DNA of 35,987 bases from JAJYTI01 sp035302145 (GTDB lineage: Bacteria; Bacteroidota; Bacteroidia; Flavobacteriales; Flavobacteriaceae). The translations under genes and the position numbers were made by a program. Every line of letters starts with the position of its first letter. Position 1 is the stretch's first letter. The notes below the pieces were generated by a model. It was given only the letters and a program-made list of their open reading frames with translations. It searched no databases and was not told where the DNA came from. Location: positions 1 to 35,987 of the forward strand of contig DATGSX010000103.1 of NCBI GenBank assembly GCA_035302145.1. The letters run 5' to 3'. This document shows positions 1 to 7,839 of the stretch, in pieces.

Positions 1-293
1 CCATCGACCATCTCTCGTTTCAACTCTAAACCTACGATGAAGAAGAAGATAGACATCAACCCATTATTTATCCAGTCATGAATACTGTAGTTAAAATAAA
101 GCGTGTCGTTGAAACTAAATCCAAATTTATATCCTAGGGTATTAAAATAATACTCCGACCATGGGCTGTTAGCTAAAAACAAGGCTAAAACAACTCCGAT
201 TCCCAGCATAATTCCAGCTGATTTTTCTTGCCTAATAATCCGTCGGAAAGGCATCATTAGCGTATCGATTGCATACGTCTTTGTGTTCTCCAT
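1..293 (-). CDS. nhaA: Na+/H+ antiporter NhaA, N-terminal part (cut by window edge)
   Basis: Reading the minus strand from the ATG at 293-291 gives 97 codons that stay open to the left edge. The protein starts MENTKTYAID and has a first membrane segment around residues 28-41 that ends in LANSPW. It then carries SIHDWINNGLMSIFFFIVGL followed by ELKREMVDG, the highly conserved N-terminal block of NhaA. NhaA is an inner-membrane electrogenic antiporter that expels Na+ (or Li+) in exchange for H+, protecting the cell from sodium and alkali. The catalytic aspartates of transmembrane helix 5 lie beyond the window, so activity cannot be judged. The 183-base upstream gap shows no clear promoter. Confidence 0.93.
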   Translation of the reverse strand, partial: MENTKTYAIDTLMMPFRRIIRQEKSAGIMLGIGVVLALFLANSPWSEYYFNTLGYKFGFSFNDTLYFNYSIHDWINNGLMSIFFFIVGLELKREMVD

Positions 294-476
294 TTATTGT
301 ATATTTCTTTTAAAGTGTAATGTAAGAATTTATAAAATTAAAATATTACACCCTTCGTGTTTTTGGTTATTTTTAACATTTGTATATATGCGAAAATACT
401 AGGAATAACCAAGCAATGAAGATAAACATAGTCTATATTTTATACTAAAACAAGATCTTTTAACAAGTATAAAAAT

Positions 477-1304
477 TTATAGATCGCGTGCCCGTAATAG
501 TCGGTAAGATAGAAAGAGGAAAACTATAATCCATCCGATACTCTGCAACATCGGGAGGTAATGCACTCCGTGAATAAATTCTATTTTCTGCCCCAATTGT
601 TCCGATGCATTTTGAATAAATACAATTCGCTGAAAGGGTTGTGACACCACGTTGCTCATAGACTGAAAAGGTAGAAAACTAGCTATGCTTGCCCCCATTT
701 CGCCTAATGCCTTTGATAGACTAACGCGTACAATGCCTTCTACAATCCACCAAATAACAAGGGAGCCTAGCGCCAATGCTGAGCGACGAAGCAAGACTGC
801 AGCGAAGATTCCAAAAGACAAAAAGCCGATTAAACGAACAAAATACCCAAGAAAGTAATCTAACTCGCTAAATACCAATTGCCATTGTATTGTTTCGGTG
901 TTTCGCCATCCTATATAGAAGAATGTGAGGAAGGAAATCACTACCGATACTAGACCAAAAACAAGGGTCATGGCTACTTTAGATAAAAGAAACTCCTTTT
1001 TACTCAATCCATCGATCAAGTTTTGCTTTAAGGTTCGATTTCGATATTCGCTGGTAACCGATGAGATTACTACCAAGACTAGAAGGTATTTTAGGTATAA
1101 GCCTATATACGTACCAAAGTGCCAAATCAGAGGAAACTCAAAAACTCCTAGATCGCCTAGCGTACTGGAAAGGCTTCCAAACCTTATTTCCATAGTAGAT
1201 AGGAAAACGAGCATGGGAATCAGCAAAAAATAGCATAGAAGCAAACGTAACGATGCTGGCTGGTAACGGATTTTATAATATTCTATTCCTAATAATCGTA
1301 GCAT
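477..1304 (-). CDS. ABC transporter permease (ABC-2 type)
   Basis: This 275-residue hydrophobic protein has about six membrane segments by eye, near residues 21-36, 70-85, 112-132, 155-172, 176-192 and 252-270. That is the size and shape of an ABC-2 type permease subunit. It directly follows the ATPase gene with one base between that gene's TAA and this ATG, and GAGGAAT ahead of the ATG can act as ribosome binding site, so the two are translationally coupled. The protein would form the membrane channel, probably as a dimer, for an exporter powered by the neighbouring ATPase. The substrate is unknown; similar pairs in Gram-positive and Bacteroidota genomes are annotated as bacitracin- or lantibiotic-type exporters, but nothing here proves it. 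Confidence 0.85.
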   Translation of the reverse strand: MLRLLGIEYYKIRYQPASLRLLLCYFLLIPMLVFLSTMEIRFGSLSSTLGDLGVFEFPLIWHFGTYIGLYLKYLLVLVVISSVTSEYRNRTLKQNLIDGLSKKEFLLSKVAMTLVFGLVSVVISFLTFFYIGWRNTETIQWQLVFSELDYFLGYFVRLIGFLSFGIFAAVLLRRSALALGSLVIWWIVEGIVRVSLSKALGEMGASIASFLPFQSMSNVVSQPFQRIVFIQNASEQLGQKIEFIHGVHYLPMLQSIGWIIVFLFLSYRLLRARDL

Positions 1305-1305
1305 T

Positions 1306-2205
1306 TTATTCCTCTTTAGTTAATTGTAAAAAGTACTCTTCTAGATTGGTTTGATGCGCAGCTAAATGACGAACGTATATAGCTTTTTGTGCGAGATATT
1401 TATTAATGTCCTCGGCGGGCAGTACTTCGGTAAAATAAGCTTTATATAATGGCTTTTGAGAAGCATCGATGCGATTAATCTTGGGGTGGCTTTCTAAGGC
1501 AGCTACTAGCTCCTCTTCATTTTCGGCCTCTAACAACAGATAAGAAGTGTCGGTTTGTCTATCGGCGATAGGACCTTGATATAGCATGCGACCCTCGCGT
1601 ATCACTAAAATATCCGTACACACCCTCTCTACCTCCGATAGTAAATGAGAAGCAAGTAAGATGGTAGTTCCATTAGAAGCAATTTCCATAATAATCTCTC
1701 TTATCTTATGAATTCCTTGCGGATCTAGGCCGTTGGTAGGCTCATCTAAGATCAAAACTTCGGGATTGTTCAACAATGCAGAGGCAATGGCTAAGCGCTG
1801 TTTCATCCCCAATGAAAAGGTTCTAAACTTGGACGTTTTTCTATCTAACAAACTTACCGTATCCAACACCTTATCGATATTCTCGTAGGATATTTGTTTT
1901 ATTTTACAAACCAGCTTCAAGTTTTGTTCGGCCGTCATATTCGGATAAAAATTAGGACGTTCTATTAAGGCCCCTACTTTCTTCAATGCCTCTTTCATAG
2001 ATTGCTGTCCATGAAACCAACTAAAACTACCGCTAGTTTTATTTATAACTCCGAGCAACATGCCTAGAGTGGTAGATTTTCCACTTCCATTTGGTCCTAA
2101 TAAGCCATATACTCGGCCGCGCTCTATCTGAAACGAAATAGCATCCACCGCGATAGTACTTCCAAAATGCTTGCTTAGATTCTCTACCCGTAATAGTACT
2201 TCCAT
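1306..2205 (-). CDS. ABC transporter ATP-binding protein
   Basis: This 299-residue cytoplasmic ATPase has a complete nucleotide-binding domain: Walker A GPNGSGKST at 37-45, signature FSLGMKQ at 130-136, Walker B VLILDE at 150-155, D-loop LD at 160-161 and the switch histidine in LLASH at 187. About 100 C-terminal residues follow the ATPase core, as is usual in DrrA/CcmA-like exporters with an accessory tail. It is the first gene of a two-gene operon with the permease and would energise it by ATP hydrolysis. Start: ATG at 2205 gives the expected MEVLLRVENLSKHFG beginning. A second minus-strand reading starting at 2242 in another frame is a shadow. Confidence 0.93.
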   Translation of the reverse strand: MEVLLRVENLSKHFGSTIAVDAISFQIERGRVYGLLGPNGSGKSTTLGMLLGVINKTSGSFSWFHGQQSMKEALKKVGALIERPNFYPNMTAEQNLKLVCKIKQISYENIDKVLDTVSLLDRKTSKFRTFSLGMKQRLAIASALLNNPEVLILDEPTNGLDPQGIHKIREIIMEIASNGTTILLASHLLSEVERVCTDILVIREGRMLYQGPIADRQTDTSYLLLEAENEEELVAALESHPKINRIDASQKPLYKAYFTEVLPAEDINKYLAQKAIYVRHLAAHQTNLEEYFLQLTKEE

Positions 2206-2310
2206 TAACTAGTTTTTTAATTACAATCCACGATTTCTTCATATAGGACGGATTAAACCTTAAATGTTACATATTGGGGGTGACTTAATTGGTAAGAAAT
2301 ACTGCATTTT

Positions 2311-2360
2311 GTCAAAAAGTCAGGCTATTCATTGTTTTTATAGACAAAAAGTCAGTGACT
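2311..2360 (+). promoter_or_regulatory. Paired GWCAAAAAGTCAG elements and AGTCA-G-TGACT palindrome upstream of hsp20
   Basis: GTCAAAAAGTCAG at 2311-2323 is repeated as GACAAAAAGTCAG at 2343-2355, with 32 bases between equivalent positions (about three helical turns) and one mismatch. The second copy runs into a perfect AGTCA-G-TGACT palindrome at 2350-2360. The block lies 168-217 bases upstream of the hsp20 ATG. A transcription-factor binding region, possibly for heat or envelope stress, is inferred from the placement and phasing only; I know no named regulator for this motif. Confidence 0.45.
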
Positions 2361-2442
2361 GAAATAGAGTATAAAAACCACACAAAACCCAGTAAAAGCC
2401 TGTATTTACAAGGATTCACAAACATTTCTACTCCAAAACCAC

Positions 2443-2458
2443 TTGTAGATAACTACAA
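2443..2458 (+). promoter_or_regulatory. TTGTAG-N4-CTACAA dyad upstream of hsp20
   Basis: A perfect 6-base inverted repeat with an ATAA spacer lies about 70 bases before the hsp20 start. It could be an operator for a dimeric regulator or a small 5'-leader hairpin. No T-tract follows, so it is not a terminator. Confidence 0.35.
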
Positions 2459-2527
2459 CGGCATTGGAATTGCATTATACTAAGCGAAAATCAGAAATAA
2501 TTATTAAACAAATTAAATATTAGTATT

Positions 2528-2953
2528 ATGAGCATTATTAGATGGAATAGAAGCAACGATTTTTTCCCAAGTCTACTTGGTGATTTATTTAACGATGAGC
2601 TAATCAGCAGAGCTACTAACCGATTCTCTGTCCCTGCAGTAAATCTAAAGGAAACCGACAACGGTTATGAGATTCATTTAGCTGCACCAGGACTAAAGAA
2701 AGAAGACTTCAAAATTTCTTTGGAAGACAAGGTACTTACCATTTCCAGTGAAAAATCTACGGAAAGCGAAGAGAAAGAAGATAAGTTTACCCGCAAGGAG
2801 TATAGCTACTCTAGCTTCTCTAGATCCTTTACGTTACCAGAAAACATTGACACGGAAAGTGTTGACGCAAAGTACGAAAACGGTGAGTTACGTATAAGCC
2901 TTCCGAAAAAAGAGAAGGTTGCCAAGAAGCTAATCGAAGTTTCCGTATCCTAA
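2528..2953 (+). CDS. Small heat-shock protein, Hsp20/alpha-crystallin family
   Basis: This 141-residue ATP-independent chaperone binds unfolding proteins as large oligomers in the cytoplasm and passes them to DnaK/ClpB. The N-terminal arm (MSIIRWNRSNDFFPSLLGDL) is typical. The alpha-crystallin domain spans roughly residues 36-130, with the conserved ending YENGELRISLPKKE at about 114-127. The C-terminal IEV at the end of the tail is the I-x-I/V motif that docks between dimers. The length is normal for bacterial Hsp20. The gene is monocistronic: it has a long upstream region with repeated elements and a perfect-stem terminator 29 bases after the stop. No Shine-Dalgarno is visible, only an A/T-rich leader, as is common in Bacteroidota. 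Confidence 0.95.
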   Translation: MSIIRWNRSNDFFPSLLGDLFNDELISRATNRFSVPAVNLKETDNGYEIHLAAPGLKKEDFKISLEDKVLTISSEKSTESEEKEDKFTRKEYSYSSFSRSFTLPENIDTESVDAKYENGELRISLPKKEKVAKKLIEVSVS

Positions 2954-2981
2954 TACGCTAGTTTAACTAGTTTAAGGTAAC

Positions 2982-3015
2982 ACCCCACTCCTACCTGGAG
3001 TGGGGTTATTTTTTT
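2982..3015 (+). terminator. Rho-independent terminator of hsp20
   Basis: ACCCCACTC at 2982-2990 pairs perfectly with GAGTGGGGT at 2998-3006 around a 7-base loop. A T-rich tract follows at 3007-3015. The tract overlaps the stop codon of the convergent small gene on the other strand. Confidence 0.92.
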
Positions 3016-3166
3016 AAGATTGTTTCTTGCTTTTTAAAAGAAAAAGACCGGCAATAGCCAAAAACCCAACACCCGTCCAAATTGGCGGCTGCATAGTGTT
3101 GGTGATTCCTAAATAGATCAATGCTAGGCTTGAAATTAGCAAAACTAGTAAGAGTATGTATTTCAT
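3014..3166 (-). CDS. Small two-segment membrane protein (50 aa), unknown function
   Basis: An ATG at 3166 opens 50 codons ending in TAA at 3016-3014. The product begins MKYILLLVLLISSLALIYLG, then has a short TNTMQPPIWTG turn, a second hydrophobic stretch GFLAIAGLFLLK, and a basic SKKQS tail. Two membrane-spanning segments (about 3-20 and 31-44) with a conserved-looking PPIW turn and a basic end are hard to get by chance, so I consider it a real gene although it is short. It is convergent with hsp20 and its stop sits in the hsp20 terminator T-tract. The topology would place both ends on the same side of the inner membrane, probably cytoplasmic. Function is unknown. Confidence 0.7.
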   Translation of the reverse strand: MKYILLLVLLISSLALIYLGITNTMQPPIWTGVGFLAIAGLFLLKSKKQS

Positions 3167-3648
3167 TAGTAGATGTTTATAAGACTATAAATCTATTCAT
3201 TTATTCAACACCTACTCGTTTCCAAGAAACATATTATAATCCACCAGTAAAATGTGTCATATAAAACCTTGCTATACTAGAGGATAGCAACCAAAAGCTA
3301 GTTTAACAAAAATGAATAGTAGATAATTTCTCATGCTGTAAATCACAAAAAATTACGCAGCAAATAAATATTTCTATAACCCACTGACAACCTTGGCATT
3401 ACAATTGATTGCTATATAAAAACATAATCTTTAAATAAAGTATGGGAAAACACTTTGGAATACTCATTAATGTTTCTATGTTTGATATTGGAATAAATGA
3501 GATAATAACAAAAAAACAGCCGTTATTGTATTAATATCGCAACAAGAGAAGCTTGCCTTAAAATGCAAGATTGGTTCGCAAAGATTGAAGATCTGCGCGA
3601 AATTTAACATTATTTAAAAATTATTCACATCTAACAAGCAAAACAGCA
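3167..3648. other. Intergenic region without recognisable gene
   Basis: This 482-base A/T-rich stretch lies between the divergent small membrane gene and the glutamate-synthase-like gene. Readings at 3442 (30 codons) and 3564 (14 codons) start with ATG, but neither shows a domain or ribosome binding site. I see no tRNA, no strong hairpin and no consensus promoter. Confidence 0.5.
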
Positions 3649-5205
3649 ATGACCGTTAGAAATCTAATTATTGGGAGCATTATCGTTATTAACTTCGTAA
3701 TCGCTTCCCTTGGCGTGATTTTCACCCCAAGATGGTTCTATTTATTAATCATTCCGGTTATCCTATTGGCGGTAGCAATTTACCACGTAACCCAAAAGAA
3801 ACATGCTATTTTAAGAAACTACCCTCTAGTAGGGAAGCTTCGCTATTTCTTCGAAGGAATTCGTCCAGAGATGCGTCAGTACTTCTGGGAATCGGATACC
3901 GACGGACGACCGTTTAACAGACGTCAGCGCTCTATTGTATACCAAAGAGCAAAGAACGAAAGAGAAACGGTAGCATTTGGAATGCAAAACGATCCGAATG
4001 AAATTGGGAACGAATGGGCTGCCCATAGTGTATACCCAACAACCATAGAAAACAAAGACTTACGCGTGAAGGTTGGTAACGCACAGTGTAAACAACCTTA
4101 CGACCTAAGCATATTCAATATTTCTGCTATGAGTTATGGTGCACTGAGCAAAACCGCAGTGAAAGCCTTGAACAAAGGTGCAGCTATGCAAAACTTTGCC
4201 CATAATACAGGAGAAGGTGGAATAAGCCAATACCATGAAAATGGTGGGGACTTAATATGGCAAATCGGTACAGGCTATTTTGGCTGTAGAGATGACGAAG
4301 GAAACTTCCACGATGAGCGCTTTAAGGAGAAAGCTAGGTTGCCACATGTAAAGATGATCGAATTAAAACTTTCGCAAGGTGCGAAACCTGGACACGGAGG
4401 AATGCTTCCGGCAGCAAAAAACACCAAAGAAATTGCAAAGATTCGTCACGTACAACCAAATACAGACGTAAATTCTCCGCCAGCACATACAGCATTTAAT
4501 TCGGCAGAGGGAATGCTACATTTTATTCAGAAATTACGTGATTTGTCGGACGGAAAACCTGTTGGGTTTAAAATATGTATCGGTGACGAGGAAGAGTTTA
4601 TCGATATTTGTAAAGCCATGGTGGAAACCCAAATCGTGCCAGACTTTATAGCTATTGATGGTTCGGAAGGTGGAACTGGTGCCGCTCCATTGGAGTTTAC
4701 GGATAACTTAGGTATGCCGCTATACGATGCGCTTACGTTTGTTACCAAAACCTTGATATCGTTCAAGTTGAAAAGACATATACGCATCATTGTATCAAGT
4801 AAAATCATTACTGGATTCGATATACTTAAAACTATAGCACTTGGTGCAGATGCATGTTACAGCGCTAGAGGAATGATGTTTGCTTTAGGATGTATCCAAG
4901 CCCTACAATGTAACGAAGACACTTGTCCGGTAGGAGTAGCAACACAAAATCCTAAGTTATATAAAGGACTAGACGTAGACAATAAGTCGGTGCGTGTAGC
5001 CCAATTCCATAAAAATACCCTACGCGCTACCGTAGAGCTTATGGAGGCTTGTGGGTTTAAAACGCTAGACGATGTGTCGGCAGATAAATTCTTTAGAAAA
5101 GTAAGTAGCCTTGAAACGAAAAGCTTTGAGAAAATCTACTTTAAAAAAGAAGGTAAGTTAGTGGAAAATCATACCAATTTCGCTCCACCAGTGGTGTATG
5201 ATTAA
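3649..5205 (+). CDS. Membrane-anchored FMN-binding glutamate-synthase-family protein
   Basis: This 518-residue protein starts with two hydrophobic segments (about 5-26 and 30-45) and then has a glutamate-synthase FMN barrel. Hallmarks are MSYGALSKTA, the GEGGIS loop, SQGAKPGHGGMLPAAK, the flavin-phosphate loop DGSEGGTGAAP, and Cys415-x5-Cys421-x4-Cys426 in the context CNEDTCPVGVATQNP, matching the 3Fe-4S cysteine pattern of GltB. The glutaminase (class II amidotransferase) domain and the C-terminal beta-helix of true GltB are absent, and no GltD gene is nearby. It is therefore probably a stand-alone flavin/Fe-S oxidoreductase facing the cytoplasm, not a complete glutamate synthase. Substrate and electron donor are unknown. 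A perfect-stem terminator follows, so it is a single-gene unit. Confidence 0.88.
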   Translation: MTVRNLIIGSIIVINFVIASLGVIFTPRWFYLLIIPVILLAVAIYHVTQKKHAILRNYPLVGKLRYFFEGIRPEMRQYFWESDTDGRPFNRRQRSIVYQRAKNERETVAFGMQNDPNEIGNEWAAHSVYPTTIENKDLRVKVGNAQCKQPYDLSIFNISAMSYGALSKTAVKALNKGAAMQNFAHNTGEGGISQYHENGGDLIWQIGTGYFGCRDDEGNFHDERFKEKARLPHVKMIELKLSQGAKPGHGGMLPAAKNTKEIAKIRHVQPNTDVNSPPAHTAFNSAEGMLHFIQKLRDLSDGKPVGFKICIGDEEEFIDICKAMVETQIVPDFIAIDGSEGGTGAAPLEFTDNLGMPLYDALTFVTKTLISFKLKRHIRIIVSSKIITGFDILKTIALGADACYSARGMMFALGCIQALQCNEDTCPVGVATQNPKLYKGLDVDNKSVRVAQFHKNTLRATVELMEACGFKTLDDVSADKFFRKVSSLETKSFEKIYFKKEGKLVENHTNFAPPVVYD

Positions 5206-5604
5206 TTCTGAACACTAAAGTATAATTACTTAAATAGCCGTCTCAAGGATTACCTAATGAGACGGCTATTTTTATTTTCTATGGCCCGTAATCGGATGTA
5301 GTAAACTTCCAAAAGGACCCAATCTTTAACTTTTAATCTGTTATCCCTAAACAAATAAACCTGCTTGAATACGCTACGAAAACCTACACTAAAGGAATAA
5401 GGTTTAAGTTATATAATATTTTGTCTTGGGATATTAGGAAATATAAAATTCCCTCAGGAGCAGCGCAAACCCCTCGAAATTTTGAGAACCTCCCATGAGT
5501 TTTATTCATAAAAGCCTATAAAAATAGAATTATAAAAACCCACCATGATTTAACCTTGTAAATACAGATTAAACCAAGACATTGCTTAAAAGCACCTGTT
5601 TTTG
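5206..5604. other. Intergenic region between two convergent genes
   Basis: This 399-base gap holds the terminator of the upstream gene at 5232-5280. The rest is A/T-rich with no ORF worth calling and no clear minus-strand terminator for the NhaC gene. A 15-base string at 5470-5484 recurs inverted at 12168-12182, a match that can arise by chance. Confidence 0.5.
5232..5280 (+). terminator. Rho-independent terminator of the FMN glutamate-synthase-like gene
   Basis: AAATAGCCGTCTCA at 5232-5245 pairs perfectly over 14 bases with TGAGACGGCTATTT at 5258-5271. The loop is 12 bases and a T-rich tail follows. The outer A/T pairs also give a T run on the other strand, so it may work in both directions. 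Confidence 0.93.
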
Positions 5605-6912
5605 TTATAGTTTGATTTTCTTTGTTTTATGAAACGGAAATAATATAAACACCAAACTCGCGGCACCTATCAGAAATGGGTAATACAGAAAACGTATTAT
5701 CTCAAATGGCGTTAAGCTATATCCTATTAAGCTTAGTACGGTTAGGATCTGGGCACCGTAAGGAAGGCTTCCTTGGATAAAACAAGAAATTGTATCCATA
5801 ATACTAGCCACTCGTGCTGGGGCCACCTTATTATCTGCTGCGATTTCCCTTGCTACTGGACCGGTTACAAGAATCGCTATGGTATTGTTGGCAGTACATA
5901 AATTTACTATCCCAGTCAAGAAAGCTATGCCTAATTCTGCATGCTTTTGTGATACCAGCCTTTTTGATATGGTCTGCAATAGATAGGCGATTCCCCCATT
6001 ATAGCGAATGATCCCCACCACTCCACCTATGATTAAACATAATATGCTTAGCTCTAACATACCTTCTAATCCAGTTTGTATTGCGGCTATGGATTCCAAT
6101 ACGGTAAAAGAGCCTAAGATCCATCCGATTAGCATCGAACAGCACAACGCAATACAAAGAATAACGATAACATTACCCCCTAACACAGCAAGAATAAACA
6201 CCAGTAAGTACGGTAACATTTTGATAAGGTCTATCCAAGAAAAACTAGTCGACACCAAGGTTTCTACTTCTACAGGATACAATAAATATATCCCTAAAGT
6301 TAGAATAGCTGGCACTAGAACGATTCGCAGGTTTACTCGAAACTTTTCGCGCATAGAAATCCCTTGGGTTTTAGTAGCGGCAATAGTAGTGTCGGAAATA
6401 AAAGATAGGTTATCACCAAACATGGCTCCGCCAACTATTGCTGCTAATAACACTGGGAATGCAGCCCCAATACTATGTTGCATCTCCAGCGCTAAAGGGG
6501 TTAGGATGGCAACCGTGCCAACCGAAGTACCAATGGAAATAGAGATGAACGACCCTATAATAAAGAAACCTGCAATTAAAAATGAAGAAGGAATGTAACT
6601 AAGAGCAACATCCACTACCGCTGTTACTGCGCCCATCTGCTTACTAACTTCACTAAAAGCACCAGCCAACAAGAATATTAAGAGCATCACCAATAAGGTT
6701 TCTTCACCTGCGCCCTTAGCAAAAGCTTTAAGTTTTTCTGTAAAAGGGACTTTTGGAAATTGGACAAAAGCCACAAGCAAGGCCAATAAAAAAATAGATA
6801 AGACTGGTAATTGATAAAAATCGCCTAAGTACCATGAGCCACCTAGATAAATCAGAACAAAAATCAATAACGGTAGAAGTGCCAGTGGGTTCCCATATTT
6901 CTTATCCTGCAT
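5605..6912 (-). CDS. nhaC: Na+/H+ antiporter, NhaC family
   Basis: This 435-residue polytopic inner-membrane protein has about eleven or twelve hydrophobic segments. The diagnostic NhaC-family stretch is GDNLSFISDTTIAATKTQG at about residues 167-185, followed by MREKFRVNL. It is predicted to exchange Na+ for H+. Some members of this group carry other ions or dicarboxylates, and a few confer low-level tetracycline efflux (Tet(35)-like), so the substrate is inferred from the family. With NhaA at the left edge it points to a sodium-rich habitat. ATG at 6912 follows a consensus -7 element by about 23 bases. The protein has an internal repeat-like layout, with ISISIGTSVGTVAIL in the first half. 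Confidence 0.87.
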   Translation of the reverse strand: MQDKKYGNPLALLPLLIFVLIYLGGSWYLGDFYQLPVLSIFLLALLVAFVQFPKVPFTEKLKAFAKGAGEETLLVMLLIFLLAGAFSEVSKQMGAVTAVVDVALSYIPSSFLIAGFFIIGSFISISIGTSVGTVAILTPLALEMQHSIGAAFPVLLAAIVGGAMFGDNLSFISDTTIAATKTQGISMREKFRVNLRIVLVPAILTLGIYLLYPVEVETLVSTSFSWIDLIKMLPYLLVFILAVLGGNVIVILCIALCCSMLIGWILGSFTVLESIAAIQTGLEGMLELSILCLIIGGVVGIIRYNGGIAYLLQTISKRLVSQKHAELGIAFLTGIVNLCTANNTIAILVTGPVAREIAADNKVAPARVASIMDTISCFIQGSLPYGAQILTVLSLIGYSLTPFEIIRFLYYPFLIGAASLVFILFPFHKTKKIKL

Positions 6913-6935
6913 ACTATCTTAATTTTAGAATGCAG

Positions 6936-6943
6936 CAAAGATA
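6936..6943 (-). promoter_or_regulatory. Bacteroidota -7 promoter element of nhaC
   Basis: The minus strand reads TATCTTTG here, a perfect match to the Bacteroidota sigma-70 (sigma-ABfr) -7 consensus TAnnTTTG, 23 bases before the start codon. No clear TTTG -33 element is visible at the ideal distance. Confidence 0.5.
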
Positions 6944-7131
6944 GGGTTTAAAGAAAATAAACCTACAGAAAGACGCTATTGCAAAAATATTTAGATAATT
7001 GACCTATGAACACGAAGATTTGTAGATAAATAATCTATCCTATCTAGTTTAAAGAAGACTTTTGTCCCTCCTTAAGGTATAAATAGAATATTATTTTCTA
7101 CTATTAATCCTTTAGCCTCAAAACCAATTAC

Positions 7132-7611
7132 TTATTTTAAATAATAAGCATGATGCAGCTTTTTGATTGCCTCTAACAGGTCACCAGATGCTGGGCCTCT
7201 AACTTCAATGTTTGGGATTACCTTTTGCACGGGATGAAAATAAATCCGATCGTTAATCACATCTATCTCTTCTAACCACTCCCCTAATTGTTTTGCAGAA
7301 CTTAAATAGACTATCGGCCCCAATCCCACCCAGCCATGAGCTGCAGCACACATAGGACAATGCTCACCAGTGGTATACATGGTGGTTTTTGCTCGTTCGT
7401 CGGCAGTTAAATTTTCGGCTGCCCAAGCCGCTAACTCATATTCAGGATGCGCTAACTCTGTTTTCTCATTAACCCTATTTCTAGCTTCGGCTATTACTTC
7501 GTTATTAGCATTTACCAAAATAGAACCAAATGGTTTGTCGCCAGCGTTTAAAGAAGCTTCGGCCAATCGGAGACAATGTTTTAAATGTTTTAGATCGTTA
7601 TCACTAAGCAT
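7132..7611 (-). CDS. Nucleoside/base deaminase, cytidine-deaminase fold
   Basis: This 159-residue enzyme has a zinc-dependent deaminase core. His55-Pro56-Glu57 supplies a zinc ligand and the catalytic glutamate, and Cys85-Pro-Met-Cys88 supplies the other two zinc ligands. KPFGSILVN at 26-34 is the usual nucleotide-fold entry of the guanine/tRNA-adenosine deaminase branch. HPE replaces the more common HAE, and the PCxxC box reads HCPMC. The family converts cytosine, guanine or adenine derivatives to their oxo forms; the exact substrate cannot be told from this. TadA is less likely because its usual HAE and PCxMC surroundings differ. It is a single gene flanked by gaps of about 220 bases; the neighbouring purC gives a loose purine-metabolism context. 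Confidence 0.85.
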   Translation of the reverse strand: MLSDNDLKHLKHCLRLAEASLNAGDKPFGSILVNANNEVIAEARNRVNEKTELAHPEYELAAWAAENLTADERAKTTMYTTGEHCPMCAAAHGWVGLGPIVYLSSAKQLGEWLEEIDVINDRIYFHPVQKVIPNIEVRGPASGDLLEAIKKLHHAYYLK

Positions 7612-7765
7612 ATTTTCTAGGTTTTATTATAATAATTTGGTGTCTTGCGTACTTACCCATCATGTAGATGTTACCTAATATAGGTGCGAATATTAAATGT
7701 AGTATATTTTTCTGATAATCCGACCTCCGTAAATCGGACAGCCTATAGCTTTAGAATAATATGGA

Positions 7766-7798
7766 ATAAAAAAGCCACTTGAGCTTGCAAGTGGCTTT
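7766..7798 (-). terminator. Rho-independent terminator of purC
   Basis: AAAGCCACTTG at 7771-7781 pairs perfectly with CAAGTGGCTTT at 7788-7798 around a 6-base loop. Reading the minus strand, the stem is followed by a run of T (A on plus at 7768-7773), 40 bases after the purC stop. Confidence 0.9.
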
Positions 7799-7839
7799 GT
7801 AATAAAATTATCGATCAGAACGAAGTCAAGAGCCTATTC

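Larger units (their letters stand above)
2206..2527. other. Intergenic region between ABC ATPase and hsp20
   Basis: This 322-base gap separates divergent genes. It holds two copies of a 13-base element, a short palindrome and a second dyad, which are listed separately and may regulate hsp20. A 64-codon plus-strand reading (2289-2483) runs through these elements but has no recognisable domain and no ribosome binding site, so I do not call it a gene. I see no RNA gene. Confidence 0.6.

Noticed and set aside
2289..2483. 64-codon plus-strand ORF before hsp20
   Set aside because: It has no domain and no ribosome binding site, and it runs through the repeated regulatory-looking elements. It is more likely a chance open frame.
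3442..3534. 30-codon ORF MGKHFGILIN...
   Set aside because: It is short, with no ribosome binding site or family feature, in A/T-rich sequence where such frames are expected.
5470..5484. 15-base string CCCCTCGAAATTTTG repeated inverted at 12168-12182
   Set aside because: Both copies lie in intergenic DNA, but one 15-base match is about what chance gives in 36 kb on two strands. There is no longer repeat around it.
6008..6598. 196-codon plus-strand ORF opposite the NhaC gene
   Set aside because: It is an antisense shadow of a well-supported antiporter gene. The same holds for the other overlapping short frames.
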